Source of the DNA: Salinimicrobium sp049680855
Lineage (GTDB): Bacteria; Bacteroidota; Bacteroidia; Flavobacteriales; Flavobacteriaceae
Assembly: GCF_049680855.1 (NCBI RefSeq)
Contig: NZ_JBMPGS010000002.1
Location: 806,001 to 870,000 of the forward strand
DNA length: 64,000 bases
Direction of reading: 5' to 3'
In this document: positions 17,499-26,348 of the stretch, in pieces
Position numbering within the stretch: position 1 is the first letter of the stretch
Layout: each line of letters opens with the position of its first letter
Position numbers and translations under genes: made by a program
Notes under the pieces: model-generated
The model's input: the letters and a program-made list of their open reading frames with translations, nothing else
Databases searched by the model: none
Told to the model about the DNA's origin: nothing

Positions 17499-18338
17499 TT
17501 AAAGGCCATCTTCTTTACTCATTTTCTGTTGCAGATTAAGCATCAGTTCCTCTAAGAATTTTGTTTTACTTCCTTTCCTAGCCTTTATTTCTGAGTAGGT
17601 CTTGTAGACGTTATCCAGCTTAACATTAAAAAAATCCTCAAAGGAGGTAGTAATGGTATTAAGATCTGCAGCACCATGATTTAATGCGCCATCTGAGTAC
17701 AAGGCATAAATCAACTCAGTCAAAGCTGTTTTCGAAGAAGTCCAAAATAAAACCGGATGCTTTCTTTCCTGAGAAATGAAACTTCGACCCGGGCGCAGTT
17801 CTCCCAAACATTTTCTTATATAATGCAGAAATCGATGCATGGCTTTAATCTTAGACCACAACATGTCATGAGAGGTTGAGAATTCGGGAAACTGGTAGTA
17901 GTTAACCAGTGGAGTAAAAGGGAAATTGTTCTGGTAGTTGCGGGTGAATAGCTGGTGATCCAAATAATTGTGACCCAATTCCATGTAGTGAGAAAAATCA
18001 ATATTCCTGTAAAAAAATTTATTAACCTTTTTTATTTCTTTCTCAAAAAACCTGACCTGGAAATTAACCCCTGCTTTTGGTTTTCTTATTTCACAGGAAC
18101 GAACTTCTGTGAAATAAATTAAATAGCTCATAACAGAAGGCTTAACTTCTTTGAAAAAGTGGATCTCTTCTTCTACCGATTCTAAATCCTCCTTTTCAAT
18201 AAGATCTTTTAATTCGGTAAGAACCCTATTGCAGAGATCGATACCCTTATTTGTCACCCTGATTTGCTGTTCTGGAGAATCTAAAATGACAGCTATTTTC
18301 TGTTCAAATGATTCCATTATTCCATGAAATCTCTTCAT
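17499..18338 (-). CDS. RteC-family protein
   Basis: A 279-residue protein matching the RteC family: conserved early KEVKPSVMSYLIYFTEV segment, central YHxxHQLF-like region (NYLDHQLFTRNY), and a C-terminal LFWTSSKTALTELIYALYSDGALN helix-turn-helix-like part followed by FEDFFNV. In CTnDOT, RteC is the DNA-binding regulator that activates the excision operon after tetracycline sensing. RteC homologues without tet genes are common in Flavobacteriia, where their targets are unknown. It starts 56 bp after the stop of the large PLP enzyme gene and is probably co-transcribed with it, which links its control to the direct repeats upstream of that gene. Confidence 0.85.
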   Translation of the reverse strand: MKRFHGIMESFEQKIAVILDSPEQQIRVTNKGIDLCNRVLTELKDLIEKEDLESVEEEIHFFKEVKPSVMSYLIYFTEVRSCEIRKPKAGVNFQVRFFEKEIKKVNKFFYRNIDFSHYMELGHNYLDHQLFTRNYQNNFPFTPLVNYYQFPEFSTSHDMLWSKIKAMHRFLHYIRKCLGELRPGRSFISQERKHPVLFWTSSKTALTELIYALYSDGALNHGAADLNTITTSFEDFFNVKLDNVYKTYSEIKARKGSKTKFLEELMLNLQQKMSKEDGL

Positions 18339-18393
18339 ATCAATTTGATGGATTGAAAAACTGGAAGGGGGGAGCTCACGTATGCCAATTAAG

Positions 18394-20829
18394 TTATCTA
18401 CTATTCTGCATCGTTTCTAGAAGTTCTAATGAGAAGTTATCCTTCGCCTGAACATAACAAACCTTTGGTATTATTTCTGCCCCCAATTTGCGTTTCTCAA
18501 AGGCAGCGGTTAAACCAAAATCGATCTTTTTATAACCTAAATTTTTCGCTCTTGTAATTGTGCGATAAAGTAGTTGCCTATAAACATTAAATTCTCGGGC
18601 GTATTGATAATCCATTCCAATGAACTCTGGAACATAAGTCATCTCCAAATTTTTATAGCAAAACATCACCCCTACGAGTTCCATAGAATTATTTTCAGTC
18701 CACTCCTTCTTTAGATATAATAAGAGGAACTCCCAATTTGGGTGCTCATTCATGCTACGGAAAAGCTTCTCGGGAAAAGAAAAGGTGTTTAAACCCGGAT
18801 TATTCTGCCTCACGTTTTCATAAAGCACCTGCAACTTTGGAAGTATATCCTGCTGAACATTTGGACAAACCGTCAATTCAAACTTATCTTCAAAAGCAGC
18901 TATGTCTTTTCCAAAGTGTCTTCTGGATCGTCGTGAAAGTGTGGACTGGAAATCTTCAGGTGTGTCCCAATTGAAATTTTTATATACACTGGATTCGGGC
19001 ATATTCACCTTTACAAAGCCGTGATCATGAAAAATTCCATTGTAGGGAGTATCCGATGGAAAATCCCGAAGTACTATCATAGAACTATTGTAGTTCTCGT
19101 GATCTACGTTTTCCAGGATGTCAATAAAAACCTTCCAAACTTTTAAAAGATTCGGATGTGATTCGTTAATATAAATGTGATCGCCTTCAGTAAAAATGGA
19201 ACCGGTACTTAGAACCTGAGATGTCAGAAAATAAGCTCCCATAGTTTTTCTCTGTTCTTCAACTTTGAGAGAAGTAGAAGCAGGTGCCAACAAATCGTCT
19301 TTCCAAAGTGCATGGCTTAAGCTGCTGGCCAAAATTGGCTCATCATGCTCATCTTTGATTATTAAATACTTAAAATCCCAGTTGTGTTCTTTTTTACTGT
19401 TACCCCTAAAAACATTCTCCAAAAAGAGTTGTCCGTCCCAGTCGAGAATTCCTTTTCCTTTAAACATCCTGTTCCACTCCTCCTTTTCAATTTTTTCTAT
19501 TGAATCTTCTATAAGAATTTTGTAGTCATGGGGTATTAACTGCTTTTCTTCTTCCTTTACTTTTTCTGTAGGCATTTTAAAAGCCTTTCTTACTTTAAGA
19601 AGTGAAGCACCCGTCTCTTCCAATGCTGCAGTATAATGATATTCCATCGCTTCAACCAGTCCTTTTATATCACTGGCCTTATTGTGACGAGAAATGGTAA
19701 TTCTTACTCCGGTATTTTTTACGGGCACAGCAGGATAAATTCCTAGGTTTACATAAAAACCTTCCTTGAGTAAACGTTGGACAAAATTATATCCTGAAAT
19801 GGGCATTCCTGTCCCGATGTAAAAAACAGGAGAATTATTCCTGTCTATAAGCGGTAATTCCGTTTGGCCCAGAAGATGATTAAAATAATTAATTCTTGCC
19901 TGCAGCTCGGCCTGAAGAGAGTAAATTTCAGTAGACAGATGAATATCAGCTGAAGTAATGGCAGCTCCCACAGATGCAGGTTCTAGTTGCGCAGAAAATG
20001 TAAGAGGTCCGCCAAAGGTCTTTATCTTATTATGTAATCTTTTGTCTGAACAAACGGCAACTGCCCCACTGGCACCAAAGGTTTTACTAAGCGTTCCCAC
20101 CAGTAACACATTTTTGGGCAGCTCATTTAAGATGCTGGAAACATATCCCGTACCATTTTCTCCATTCCAGCTCATCCCGTGCACATCATCAAAATAAAAG
20201 TGTAACTGAGGATATTTGTTTGCCAATTGCATCAGTTGTTCAATCGGTGCAAAATCTCCGTACATAGAATAAACCCCATCAGCCATGTACCATATCTTAC
20301 TGCATTTCCCAATTAGTGACTTTATCTTGTCTTCAAGCATATCTAGATTGTTATGTCTGATCATTTCTACAGGTACTCCCCTGATCTTAAGAAGTTGTGT
20401 AGCATTCTGCACACTCCAATGTACCTGATGATCCAGGATCACCCCATCTTCATCTCGGACTGCAGTTGGTATTACAGCTAAATGTCCAAGTGTACTATTT
20501 TTAGTAATAATAACTGGTTGTCCATACATTTGCCCAACTTTTTCTTCAAGGGTCGCGTAAAGGGGATGAGAAATATAACTTTTAGATAGAGGAAACTGCG
20601 TACCATACCTTCTGATAGCGTCAATAGCTGCCTCTTTTAACCGAGGGTCCTGTTCTAATCCCAGGTATCCAGTTGTTCCAAAATGATAATGCTGTTTGCC
20701 GTTGATCTGGATGGTCCTACCGGAGAATACATTACCATCTGAATGAAGGTGTAGCACGCCAGCTTTCTTTGCACTGGTAAAAACTTCATCAACCGTGTCT
20801 AGAAAATTATTCTGTTTGATCTTTGCCAT
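18394..20829 (-). CDS. Two-domain enzyme: SPT/AONS-type PLP acyltransferase plus GNAT/FemAB-like half
   Basis: An 811-residue protein. Residues 1-~420 are a fold-type I alpha-oxoamine synthase (serine palmitoyltransferase, AONS and KBL family): His in DHQVHWS for substrate stacking, DDVH (D215, H217) contacting PLP, and the Schiff-base lysine K249 in TLSKTFG. A Lys/Glu-rich linker (about 430-450) leads to a ~360-residue C-terminal part that looks like an acyl-CoA N-acyltransferase of the GNAT/FemAB type (for example LGYKKIDFGLTAAFEKRKLG near the end). The first half should condense an amino acid with an acyl-CoA; the second could N-acylate the product, giving a sphingolipid- or sulfonolipid-type molecule. 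The order is inferred. The gene leads an operon with rteC. Confidence 0.8.
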   Translation of the reverse strand: MAKIKQNNFLDTVDEVFTSAKKAGVLHLHSDGNVFSGRTIQINGKQHYHFGTTGYLGLEQDPRLKEAAIDAIRRYGTQFPLSKSYISHPLYATLEEKVGQMYGQPVIITKNSTLGHLAVIPTAVRDEDGVILDHQVHWSVQNATQLLKIRGVPVEMIRHNNLDMLEDKIKSLIGKCSKIWYMADGVYSMYGDFAPIEQLMQLANKYPQLHFYFDDVHGMSWNGENGTGYVSSILNELPKNVLLVGTLSKTFGASGAVAVCSDKRLHNKIKTFGGPLTFSAQLEPASVGAAITSADIHLSTEIYSLQAELQARINYFNHLLGQTELPLIDRNNSPVFYIGTGMPISGYNFVQRLLKEGFYVNLGIYPAVPVKNTGVRITISRHNKASDIKGLVEAMEYHYTAALEETGASLLKVRKAFKMPTEKVKEEEKQLIPHDYKILIEDSIEKIEKEEWNRMFKGKGILDWDGQLFLENVFRGNSKKEHNWDFKYLIIKDEHDEPILASSLSHALWKDDLLAPASTSLKVEEQRKTMGAYFLTSQVLSTGSIFTEGDHIYINESHPNLLKVWKVFIDILENVDHENYNSSMIVLRDFPSDTPYNGIFHDHGFVKVNMPESSVYKNFNWDTPEDFQSTLSRRSRRHFGKDIAAFEDKFELTVCPNVQQDILPKLQVLYENVRQNNPGLNTFSFPEKLFRSMNEHPNWEFLLLYLKKEWTENNSMELVGVMFCYKNLEMTYVPEFIGMDYQYAREFNVYRQLLYRTITRAKNLGYKKIDFGLTAAFEKRKLGAEIIPKVCYVQAKDNFSLELLETMQNSR

Positions 20830-20879
20830 TTTGGAGCTGTTTAAAATTATTTAGATGAAACTAAGTAATTTGAATTGAG

Positions 20880-20886
20880 CAAAGTA
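20880..20886 (-). promoter_or_regulatory. Possible -7 element of the PLP-enzyme operon
   Basis: On the minus strand this reads TACTTTG, one base shorter than TAnnTTTG, about 50 bp before the start codon at 20829. Its position just downstream of the paired direct repeats (20918-20950) makes it a candidate for activator-dependent transcription. Confidence 0.3.
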
Positions 20887-20917
20887 CCTAATTCAGTTTT
20901 TAGCTATTAACAGAATC

Positions 20918-20950
20918 CTTTATAGGCAAGCACTTATACTTTATAGGCAA
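20918..20950. repeat. Two 12-bp direct repeats, 21-bp period (AraC-type operator candidate)
   Basis: CTTTATAGGCAA occurs at 20918-20929 and again, identically, at 20939-20950. The start-to-start distance is exactly 21 bp, two helical turns, so both copies face the same side of the helix. This is the arrangement bound by AraC-family proteins, and an AraC-family gene lies 575 bp away on the other side of the divergent region. The repeats sit 89-121 bp upstream of the large PLP-enzyme start. The rest of the divergent gap (20830-21135) is AT-rich with no gene. Confidence 0.6.
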
Positions 20951-21135
20951 AATAAATTTAATCTTGCGGTGCCGAATTATTTTAATACTCTTAGAATAAA
21001 TCAAACTCCCTCATTTACAACTACTTTCTAATTATCTCTATTAAATTTATTCATCAGGTTAGGTAAAAATGTTGAATGTCAATCAAGTGACATTATTTTT
21101 TCCTTAACTTCAATGTTGGCTAAACTAGATTAATT

Positions 21136-21510
21136 ATGAATAAATCGCTTTCCAACGAATATGCGACCTTTTGGATTGATGATGGTGTACTCCACTTTAT
21201 CTATCATCCAGAAGTTGTTGTAGATCTTTTGGCTGCAGAAAAGGTGGTGGCTGATCGATTAAAATGCCAGGAAGACAAGTATTATCCCGTTTTCTGTGAT
21301 ACCCGTGGAGTCAAAGATACAGACAAATCAGCAAGGGACTATTTAGCAAAGGAAGGTTCAATTCTTACTTCAGCTGTTGCTTTCCTTGTAAATCCCCCCA
21401 TCTCTCAGGCCATAATTGATTTCTACGTTCGCACCAGTAAACCAATTACACCAACCCAAATTTTTACTGAAAAATACGATGCTCTCAAGTTTCTAAAAAC
21501 CTATCGCTGA
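21136..21510 (+). CDS. STAS/SpoIIAA-like small protein (DUF7793-like)
   Basis: A 124-residue soluble protein without signal or membrane segment. The pattern of alternating strands and helices (YATFWIDDGVLHFIYHP..., YPVFCDTRGVKDTDKSARDYLAK..., SAVAFLVNPPISQAIIDFYVR...) resembles STAS/SpoIIAA-like domains and the Bacteroidetes DUF7793 family. It is 14 bp upstream of the PAS-AraC regulator gene, so the two probably act together, perhaps as a signalling switch. No catalytic motif was recognised, and the domain call is tentative. Confidence 0.6.
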   Translation: MNKSLSNEYATFWIDDGVLHFIYHPEVVVDLLAAEKVVADRLKCQEDKYYPVFCDTRGVKDTDKSARDYLAKEGSILTSAVAFLVNPPISQAIIDFYVRTSKPITPTQIFTEKYDALKFLKTYR

Positions 21511-21524
21511 AATATATCTGGTAG

Positions 21525-22490
21525 ATGTACACCAAAACAGATAAAGAGAAGATTGAGAAGATCTGTCAAATGATCTTAGAGGTTGCTAGTGGAAATTTTT
21601 CTTACCGCATTGAACGCTCCCGCCATAATGACCAACTGGAAACTATAATTGTTCTTCTAAATATGATGGCAGAAGAGATACGAGAGAGTTTTCATCATTT
21701 CGCCCTTATCAACCCTCACGAAACATATAAGCAGATAGCCCAAATGACTTTCATTCTGGATGATCAGTTCTACGTCCGTAACTTTAATTCCTCTGCCCAG
21801 CAGCTCCTGGGGCTATCATTCTCAGAACTAAACGGAGCTCCCTTTGAAAAATTTTTAACCATAGATTCTGCAGACCTATGGAAAAAGGAAATAGAAGAAA
21901 TTAAAAAGTCCAATGAATCACCCTACTATCAAACACTACGGCTATTTTTCTCCTCTAGTAATTCATTAACAGTTCCAGCCCTTTGCTCCGTTTCGTCTCT
22001 TGCGTTAAAGAAAGAAGATCGAAAATTATTTCTGGTAACTGCACTTCAGACAATAATCCAATCTCAAGAAAAAGAGAAAAATATTCAACTGGCACTGCAA
22101 AATCTAAAATCCAAAGGTTTAAAGAGCAAAAAAAAGCAGCGGTATTCATTATATCGGGAAGCGGATAAGAAAAAGATCCAGAAAATTTATGATTACATCC
22201 TCAATAATCTCGAAAAACCTCTGCCCGCTTTAAGAGAGCTTGCTCTTAAACACGGCACCAATGAATTTAAATTAAAGATAGGTTTTAGACAACTCTATAA
22301 CACTTCAGTATTTCGTTTTCAGAAAGATCAAAGACTTCAAAGGGCTCATAGTTTCATTGTAAATACAGATATTCCTTTAAGTCGAATTGCAGAAATTTGC
22401 GGCTTCAAAAGTTTTCCTCATTTTTCCAAAATATTCAAAACTAAATACGGTTACAATCCCAGTGACCTCAGAAATCAAAAGCTGGAATAA
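21525..22490 (+). CDS. PAS-domain AraC-family transcriptional regulator
   Basis: A 321-residue protein. Residues ~1-55 are a charged HAMP- or coiled-coil-like lead-in, ~60-175 form a PAS domain (MTFILDDQFYVRNFNSSAQQ, LLGLSFSELNGAPFEKFL) of the kind that senses a ligand or redox state, and ~205-315 hold two AraC-type helix-turn-helix motifs, the second being IPLSRIAEICGFKSFPHFSKIFK followed by YGYNPSDLR. No receiver domain or membrane segment is seen, so this is a one-component cytoplasmic regulator. It follows the STAS-like gene by 14 bp. The 21-bp-spaced direct repeats at 20918-20950 are the best candidate target. Confidence 0.87.
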   Translation: MYTKTDKEKIEKICQMILEVASGNFSYRIERSRHNDQLETIIVLLNMMAEEIRESFHHFALINPHETYKQIAQMTFILDDQFYVRNFNSSAQQLLGLSFSELNGAPFEKFLTIDSADLWKKEIEEIKKSNESPYYQTLRLFFSSSNSLTVPALCSVSSLALKKEDRKLFLVTALQTIIQSQEKEKNIQLALQNLKSKGLKSKKKQRYSLYREADKKKIQKIYDYILNNLEKPLPALRELALKHGTNEFKLKIGFRQLYNTSVFRFQKDQRLQRAHSFIVNTDIPLSRIAEICGFKSFPHFSKIFKTKYGYNPSDLRNQKLE

Positions 22491-22565
22491 ATACTCTACC
22501 AGCAAAAATCTATACCAGCCTGTTAGATATTCCTTCCGAATTTTATCATGTAACGAAAAAGAGTC

Positions 22566-23048
22566 ATGAAAAAGTTTGAGATGAGAATTGAACAATGGAA
22601 AAAGAGGATAGTAGATGTTAGCTCTCTATTCTTCATTATCTTATTTACTTATGCAGCTACAAGTAAGCTTTTAATTTTTGAAACATTCCACTTACAACTT
22701 GAGCAGTCACCATTCATAGGAATGATCTCCCTTCCAGTGGCAATCATATTACCGGCAGTTCTATTAATAATTTCCTTCCTCCTAATTATTCCCAAATTCA
22801 GGCTAATCGCCTTTTACTTCTCTTTAGCGTTACTTATCATTTTTAATCTATATATAATAGGAGTTTTAAATTTTGCAGAATCTATCCCCTGTTCCTGTGG
22901 GGGATTTGTAAATACGCTCTCCTGGAATGAGCATTTAATCTTCAACATTGGATGTTCTTTATTGGCACTTTTAGGTATTGCCCTCTCTTACGACCTTAAG
23001 ACAATTAATAGTAGATTTTCAACCAGTGTGGTTGAAGTAAAACCATAA
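22566..23048 (+). CDS. MauE/DoxX-like redox-associated membrane protein
   Basis: A 160-residue protein with four predicted membrane helices (about residues 15-35, 50-75, 80-105 and 125-150) and a conserved PCSCGGF motif between helices three and four, typical of MauE/DoxX-family redox-associated proteins. Such proteins are linked to electron or disulfide exchange across the inner membrane. It lies directly before the small secreted Cys-pair protein DUF6520, which could be a client for disulfide formation. The link to the AraC gene upstream (75 bp) is only positional. Confidence 0.75.
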   Translation: MKKFEMRIEQWKKRIVDVSSLFFIILFTYAATSKLLIFETFHLQLEQSPFIGMISLPVAIILPAVLLIISFLLIIPKFRLIAFYFSLALLIIFNLYIIGVLNFAESIPCSCGGFVNTLSWNEHLIFNIGCSLLALLGIALSYDLKTINSRFSTSVVEVKP

Positions 23049-23052
23049 AGAT

Positions 23053-23068
23053 TTTTGTTGCAACAAAA
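23053..23068. promoter_or_regulatory. 16-bp perfect palindrome between mauE-like and DUF6520 genes
   Basis: TTTTGTTGCAACAAAA is self-complementary and begins 5 bases after the MauE-like stop codon. It could be an operator for the downstream DUF6520 gene. With no loop it would make a poor terminator. Confidence 0.4.
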
Positions 23069-23122
23069 GCAGGAGAAGCCGAAAACCTGAAAAATAGTAG
23101 GCATTATCTAAATTTTAATATT

Positions 23123-23389
23123 ATGAAAAATAAATTTTTAATTCCGGCAATGGCAATGTTTCTTGCCATAGGTATGTCCTTTGCAACAGAAAAGGGACAG
23201 AGTGATCCTTCCCAGGACTACTATCAACAATCAAATGGTGTCTTTATGTCTTTAGGCCAGGAGATCAATTGTGGCTCTGGAAGTAAGACATGTAAAGTAA
23301 GACTGCCTAATGGACAAATTTATCAGGTCTATGATGCTCCAGATCCCACTACCTTGAAAAAAGGAGACGGAATAGTTCGGCAGCTATAA
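23123..23389 (+). CDS. DUF6520 family small secreted protein
   Basis: An 88-residue protein with a clear signal peptide (MKNKFLIPAMAMFLAIGMSFA, probable cleavage near residue 21) and a ~65-residue mature part with one closely spaced Cys pair (NCGSGSKTCKV) and a Gly/Pro-rich tail (YDAPDPTTLKKGDG). DUF6520 proteins are common in Flavobacteriia and often occur beside MauE/DoxX-like genes; their function is unknown. The Cys pair probably forms a disulfide in the periplasm or outside the cell. A strong terminator follows 19 bases after the stop. Confidence 0.7.
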   Translation: MKNKFLIPAMAMFLAIGMSFATEKGQSDPSQDYYQQSNGVFMSLGQEINCGSGSKTCKVRLPNGQIYQVYDAPDPTTLKKGDGIVRQL

Positions 23390-23407
23390 GGGTTGCTCTG
23401 ACCAATA

Positions 23408-23432
23408 GCACACCGGTGAAGAACCGGTGTGC
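23408..23432. terminator. Bidirectional hairpin terminator between convergent genes
   Basis: GCACACCGGT (23408-23417) and ACCGGTGTGC (23423-23432) form a perfect ten-pair GC-rich stem with a GAAGA loop, located between the stops of the DUF6520 gene (23389) and the convergent M16 peptidase gene (23441). No long T-run follows directly on either strand, but stem strength and position fit a shared terminator. Confidence 0.75.
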
Positions 23433-23440
23433 TTATGCTA

Positions 23441-26323
23441 TTATTTTCCATACATAACGAATTCGTGAAAGTTCTCTTTTTTAAGGTACTTGTTCGCTAC
23501 TTCAATTAGATCCTCCCTATCAACTTCGGATGTTAATTCCCTCATCTGTGGTAAACCCACCCAGGGATAATCAAATCTATAATGGTGGTAAAGCTCTTTA
23601 ATTTTAGTTCCAAGGCGCATTGCTCTTTCAGAAAAATTGAATAAATCCACCAACTCAAGTGCCCTGGAAAGTTCTTCTTCAGAAATTTTGCCTGCCCTTA
23701 TTTCAGAATAAATTTGTTTTATCTCTTCTTGCAGCCTCTGAAAATCCTGAGGCTGACAAAATAAGTAGGTCCTGACTTCATACCGTTGTAAGGGAAAGTT
23801 GTAAAGACCTCTAGCACTTACATCATACAAGCCATAGCCTTTTTTGAAACGTAGACCCCATAGCTTCTGCCTCACAACCTCTCCCAGTACTTCAATTTTT
23901 AACCGCTCCTTCCAATCATAAATATTTTCTGGTTTTATGATGAAGCTTGTCCCATAACTAATGTTTAGCATGTCAAGGTTTCCTGTATTAGGAAGCTCCT
24001 GAAAGGAAGGACCTTCAGGAAACATCAAGGATCCATTCTCTTGTCTCTCAATGCAAGGTTTTCCACCAGGTAAATTGCCTAAGTACTTTTGGACTAATGG
24101 CAATAATTCCTCTATCTCGAATGCTCCAGTAATCAGGAAAATAAAACCTTCTGCATCGCCAAAGAAACGTCGATAAATATCATGAGCCTTTTTATAATCA
24201 GTTCTTTCAAGGCTCATATAATTAAGTGTACCGTCCGGAAGAGTTTTCCTATTATGACTGCTTTGTAGGTTTCTATCTCCTGTGACAGTTCGTCGAGCGT
24301 TGTTAAAATCAGTTGCGTATACATCTCCGGAAGAGTCCAAATACCAATCTATCCTTTTTCTTTTCCAGTCTTCATAAGCTAGCTCATCCATATTTGGCTT
24401 TTTAAAGAACAAGTAGACCAACTGCAGCATCGTCTCCACATTCTCAAAATATGACCTACCGTAGATTCCATGTTCTGCATAATCGATATAAGGAACCACT
24501 GCTCCGGGTAAATGCCCGTGCTTTTTAAGAATATCATTAACTTCAAATTTATCTAATTCATTTACTCCAGAATTAGCAACTATTTCGGGAGCATTAAGGG
24601 CCGACCAATACTCATCTTCCGGTAAAAGTTCTGTGCCACCAATTCTGAATCCATGCAAATTAATTGAATTCTGACTTATTGTATCAGTTGATCGATCGGG
24701 GAGGAGGACTAGTTTTACGCCATTGTTTAGGACAAATTCTCTGGCACCAGATTCGTCAGTTCCACTGGTTAGAATTACTGCGGAATCTAAACCTTCAACT
24801 TCTTCTTCGCTTAAGAAATTTTTTACATTTGGTTCCTTAAACGGTTCTACAGGTTGATTTAAAGAATTCATGATCCATGATCTTACTTCCTCTTCCTGAT
24901 ACCCTAAAGCCTCATGTTCAGCGGGGGCTACAATTCCTATATCTTCAGGACCTTTTAACAATTGATCTTTAATAAAAGTATTCAAGTCACTCAACTTTGT
25001 TGCTTTCAGAGACTTCAACATTTCCTCCTTTTTATGTTCAGGTAACTCCTGTCCTCTCATGATGTGATCGTTCATTTCCTTCAACCAGTATTGTGGTTGG
25101 TCCTCCTTGAACCAATTGACATTTGAAACAAGTTTTTCCTTGACTTTATTGAACTCAGATTGTAAAACTCCATATGTCTGAAACTGGTGATAAACCTTCA
25201 ATATTTTTTCAGTCGTTTTTTTTCCTGCTCCATCTTCAATAGAGAAAGTTATCTCCATTGCCGATGGCAGTTCCTGACTATAAAGGTCATAGAGCATGGG
25301 CTGATCCATCCCATATCCTTTAGTTTCCTGCCTCAGCCTCTCGCCCAAAACTTTGATCATCATCTTTAAGTAAAAATTTTGGGTTGCATCTCCCACAGTT
25401 TTAAACCGATGTCGAAATTTAGGAAAACGAAAAATTAGATGCATTTCTGCACTCTTATCTGCTATTAATTTATCACGATCAATTTCTCTTTGTACTACCA
25501 CAAATTGAGGTGGACTTTTGAAGTATAAAGAATCGCAGTTAACCGGTTCTACTGAAGGATCATTTGACGGCAGCTTGGAAAACAAAGATTTGATTTGTCT
25601 CTCCAGATCAGCAGGATCATTTATATCGCCTACTATTACTAAAGACAAATATTTCGAATTATACCACGTATCATAAAATTTTCTAACCTCTTCCGGTATA
25701 AAATAATTATAATGTTCAAGAAGCCCCTCTTCGTCTGGTTCACAAGGAAAAATCCCGCTGTACATTTTGGAATTAGCTATGGATGAATTCAGTGTTGCAC
25801 CTACTTTTCCCAAAAATTCTTCTCTCACCTCTCCTCTTACGCTTTCAATGTCTTTTTTGGAGAGCAACAGGTTTTGAGCAATTTCTCTAAACCATAGGAG
25901 CCCCAACCTAAATCCTTCTGTAGAGGTGTTTTGAATATCAAATTCATACGTAGTACTACGACGACCACTGGAAGCATTTAACTTAAAGATTTCAGAATCT
26001 GAGGTGTTGAATCTTTTACTATTTTCAAGGCCTAACGGAAAAACTTTTGTCGCTTTAAATGCCAGATGTTCAATAGCATGTGCAAAATCCCCCTCATTCT
26101 CTTTTTCATCATTTGAACCAACTTTATGTACCAATCTCATCTTAGTACCATCTTGTGCCCCCGGTAAAGCTTTGATGTAGTAGGTAAATCCGTTGTCAAG
26201 GCGCCCGTGTCTGATACTAGGATCCAAGGGAATCGAGTCATTGTTAACTACATTTGCTTGTGCCATAGTACTGTAAGTTGAAAAAATGCTTAAGTACATT
26301 ATTACAAGTAAGAAAGTTTCCAT
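23441..26323 (-). CDS. M16-family (insulinase-like) zinc metallopeptidase, secreted
   Basis: About 960 residues from the ATG at 26323; the longer frame from 26362 would overlap the SusD gene and place 13 charged residues before the signal peptide, so the shorter start is preferred. A signal-like hydrophobic segment ends near STMAQA. The inverted zinc motif HAIEH lies about residue 82-86 of this start (H95-H99 of the longer form), and a Glu-rich helix about 75 residues later (VRGEVREEF) supplies the third ligand. The length matches two-half M16 peptidases with a weaker C-terminal half. M16 enzymes degrade peptides enclosed in their chamber. The gene ends the susC-susD operon, so imported or surface-bound peptides are the likely substrate. 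Confidence 0.87.
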   Translation of the reverse strand: METFLLVIMYLSIFSTYSTMAQANVVNNDSIPLDPSIRHGRLDNGFTYYIKALPGAQDGTKMRLVHKVGSNDEKENEGDFAHAIEHLAFKATKVFPLGLENSKRFNTSDSEIFKLNASSGRRSTTYEFDIQNTSTEGFRLGLLWFREIAQNLLLSKKDIESVRGEVREEFLGKVGATLNSSIANSKMYSGIFPCEPDEEGLLEHYNYFIPEEVRKFYDTWYNSKYLSLVIVGDINDPADLERQIKSLFSKLPSNDPSVEPVNCDSLYFKSPPQFVVVQREIDRDKLIADKSAEMHLIFRFPKFRHRFKTVGDATQNFYLKMMIKVLGERLRQETKGYGMDQPMLYDLYSQELPSAMEITFSIEDGAGKKTTEKILKVYHQFQTYGVLQSEFNKVKEKLVSNVNWFKEDQPQYWLKEMNDHIMRGQELPEHKKEEMLKSLKATKLSDLNTFIKDQLLKGPEDIGIVAPAEHEALGYQEEEVRSWIMNSLNQPVEPFKEPNVKNFLSEEEVEGLDSAVILTSGTDESGAREFVLNNGVKLVLLPDRSTDTISQNSINLHGFRIGGTELLPEDEYWSALNAPEIVANSGVNELDKFEVNDILKKHGHLPGAVVPYIDYAEHGIYGRSYFENVETMLQLVYLFFKKPNMDELAYEDWKRKRIDWYLDSSGDVYATDFNNARRTVTGDRNLQSSHNRKTLPDGTLNYMSLERTDYKKAHDIYRRFFGDAEGFIFLITGAFEIEELLPLVQKYLGNLPGGKPCIERQENGSLMFPEGPSFQELPNTGNLDMLNISYGTSFIIKPENIYDWKERLKIEVLGEVVRQKLWGLRFKKGYGLYDVSARGLYNFPLQRYEVRTYLFCQPQDFQRLQEEIKQIYSEIRAGKISEEELSRALELVDLFNFSERAMRLGTKIKELYHHYRFDYPWVGLPQMRELTSEVDREDLIEVANKYLKKENFHEFVMYGK

Positions 26324-26348
26324 GACTCCCCCCTGACTCCTCCTGTTT

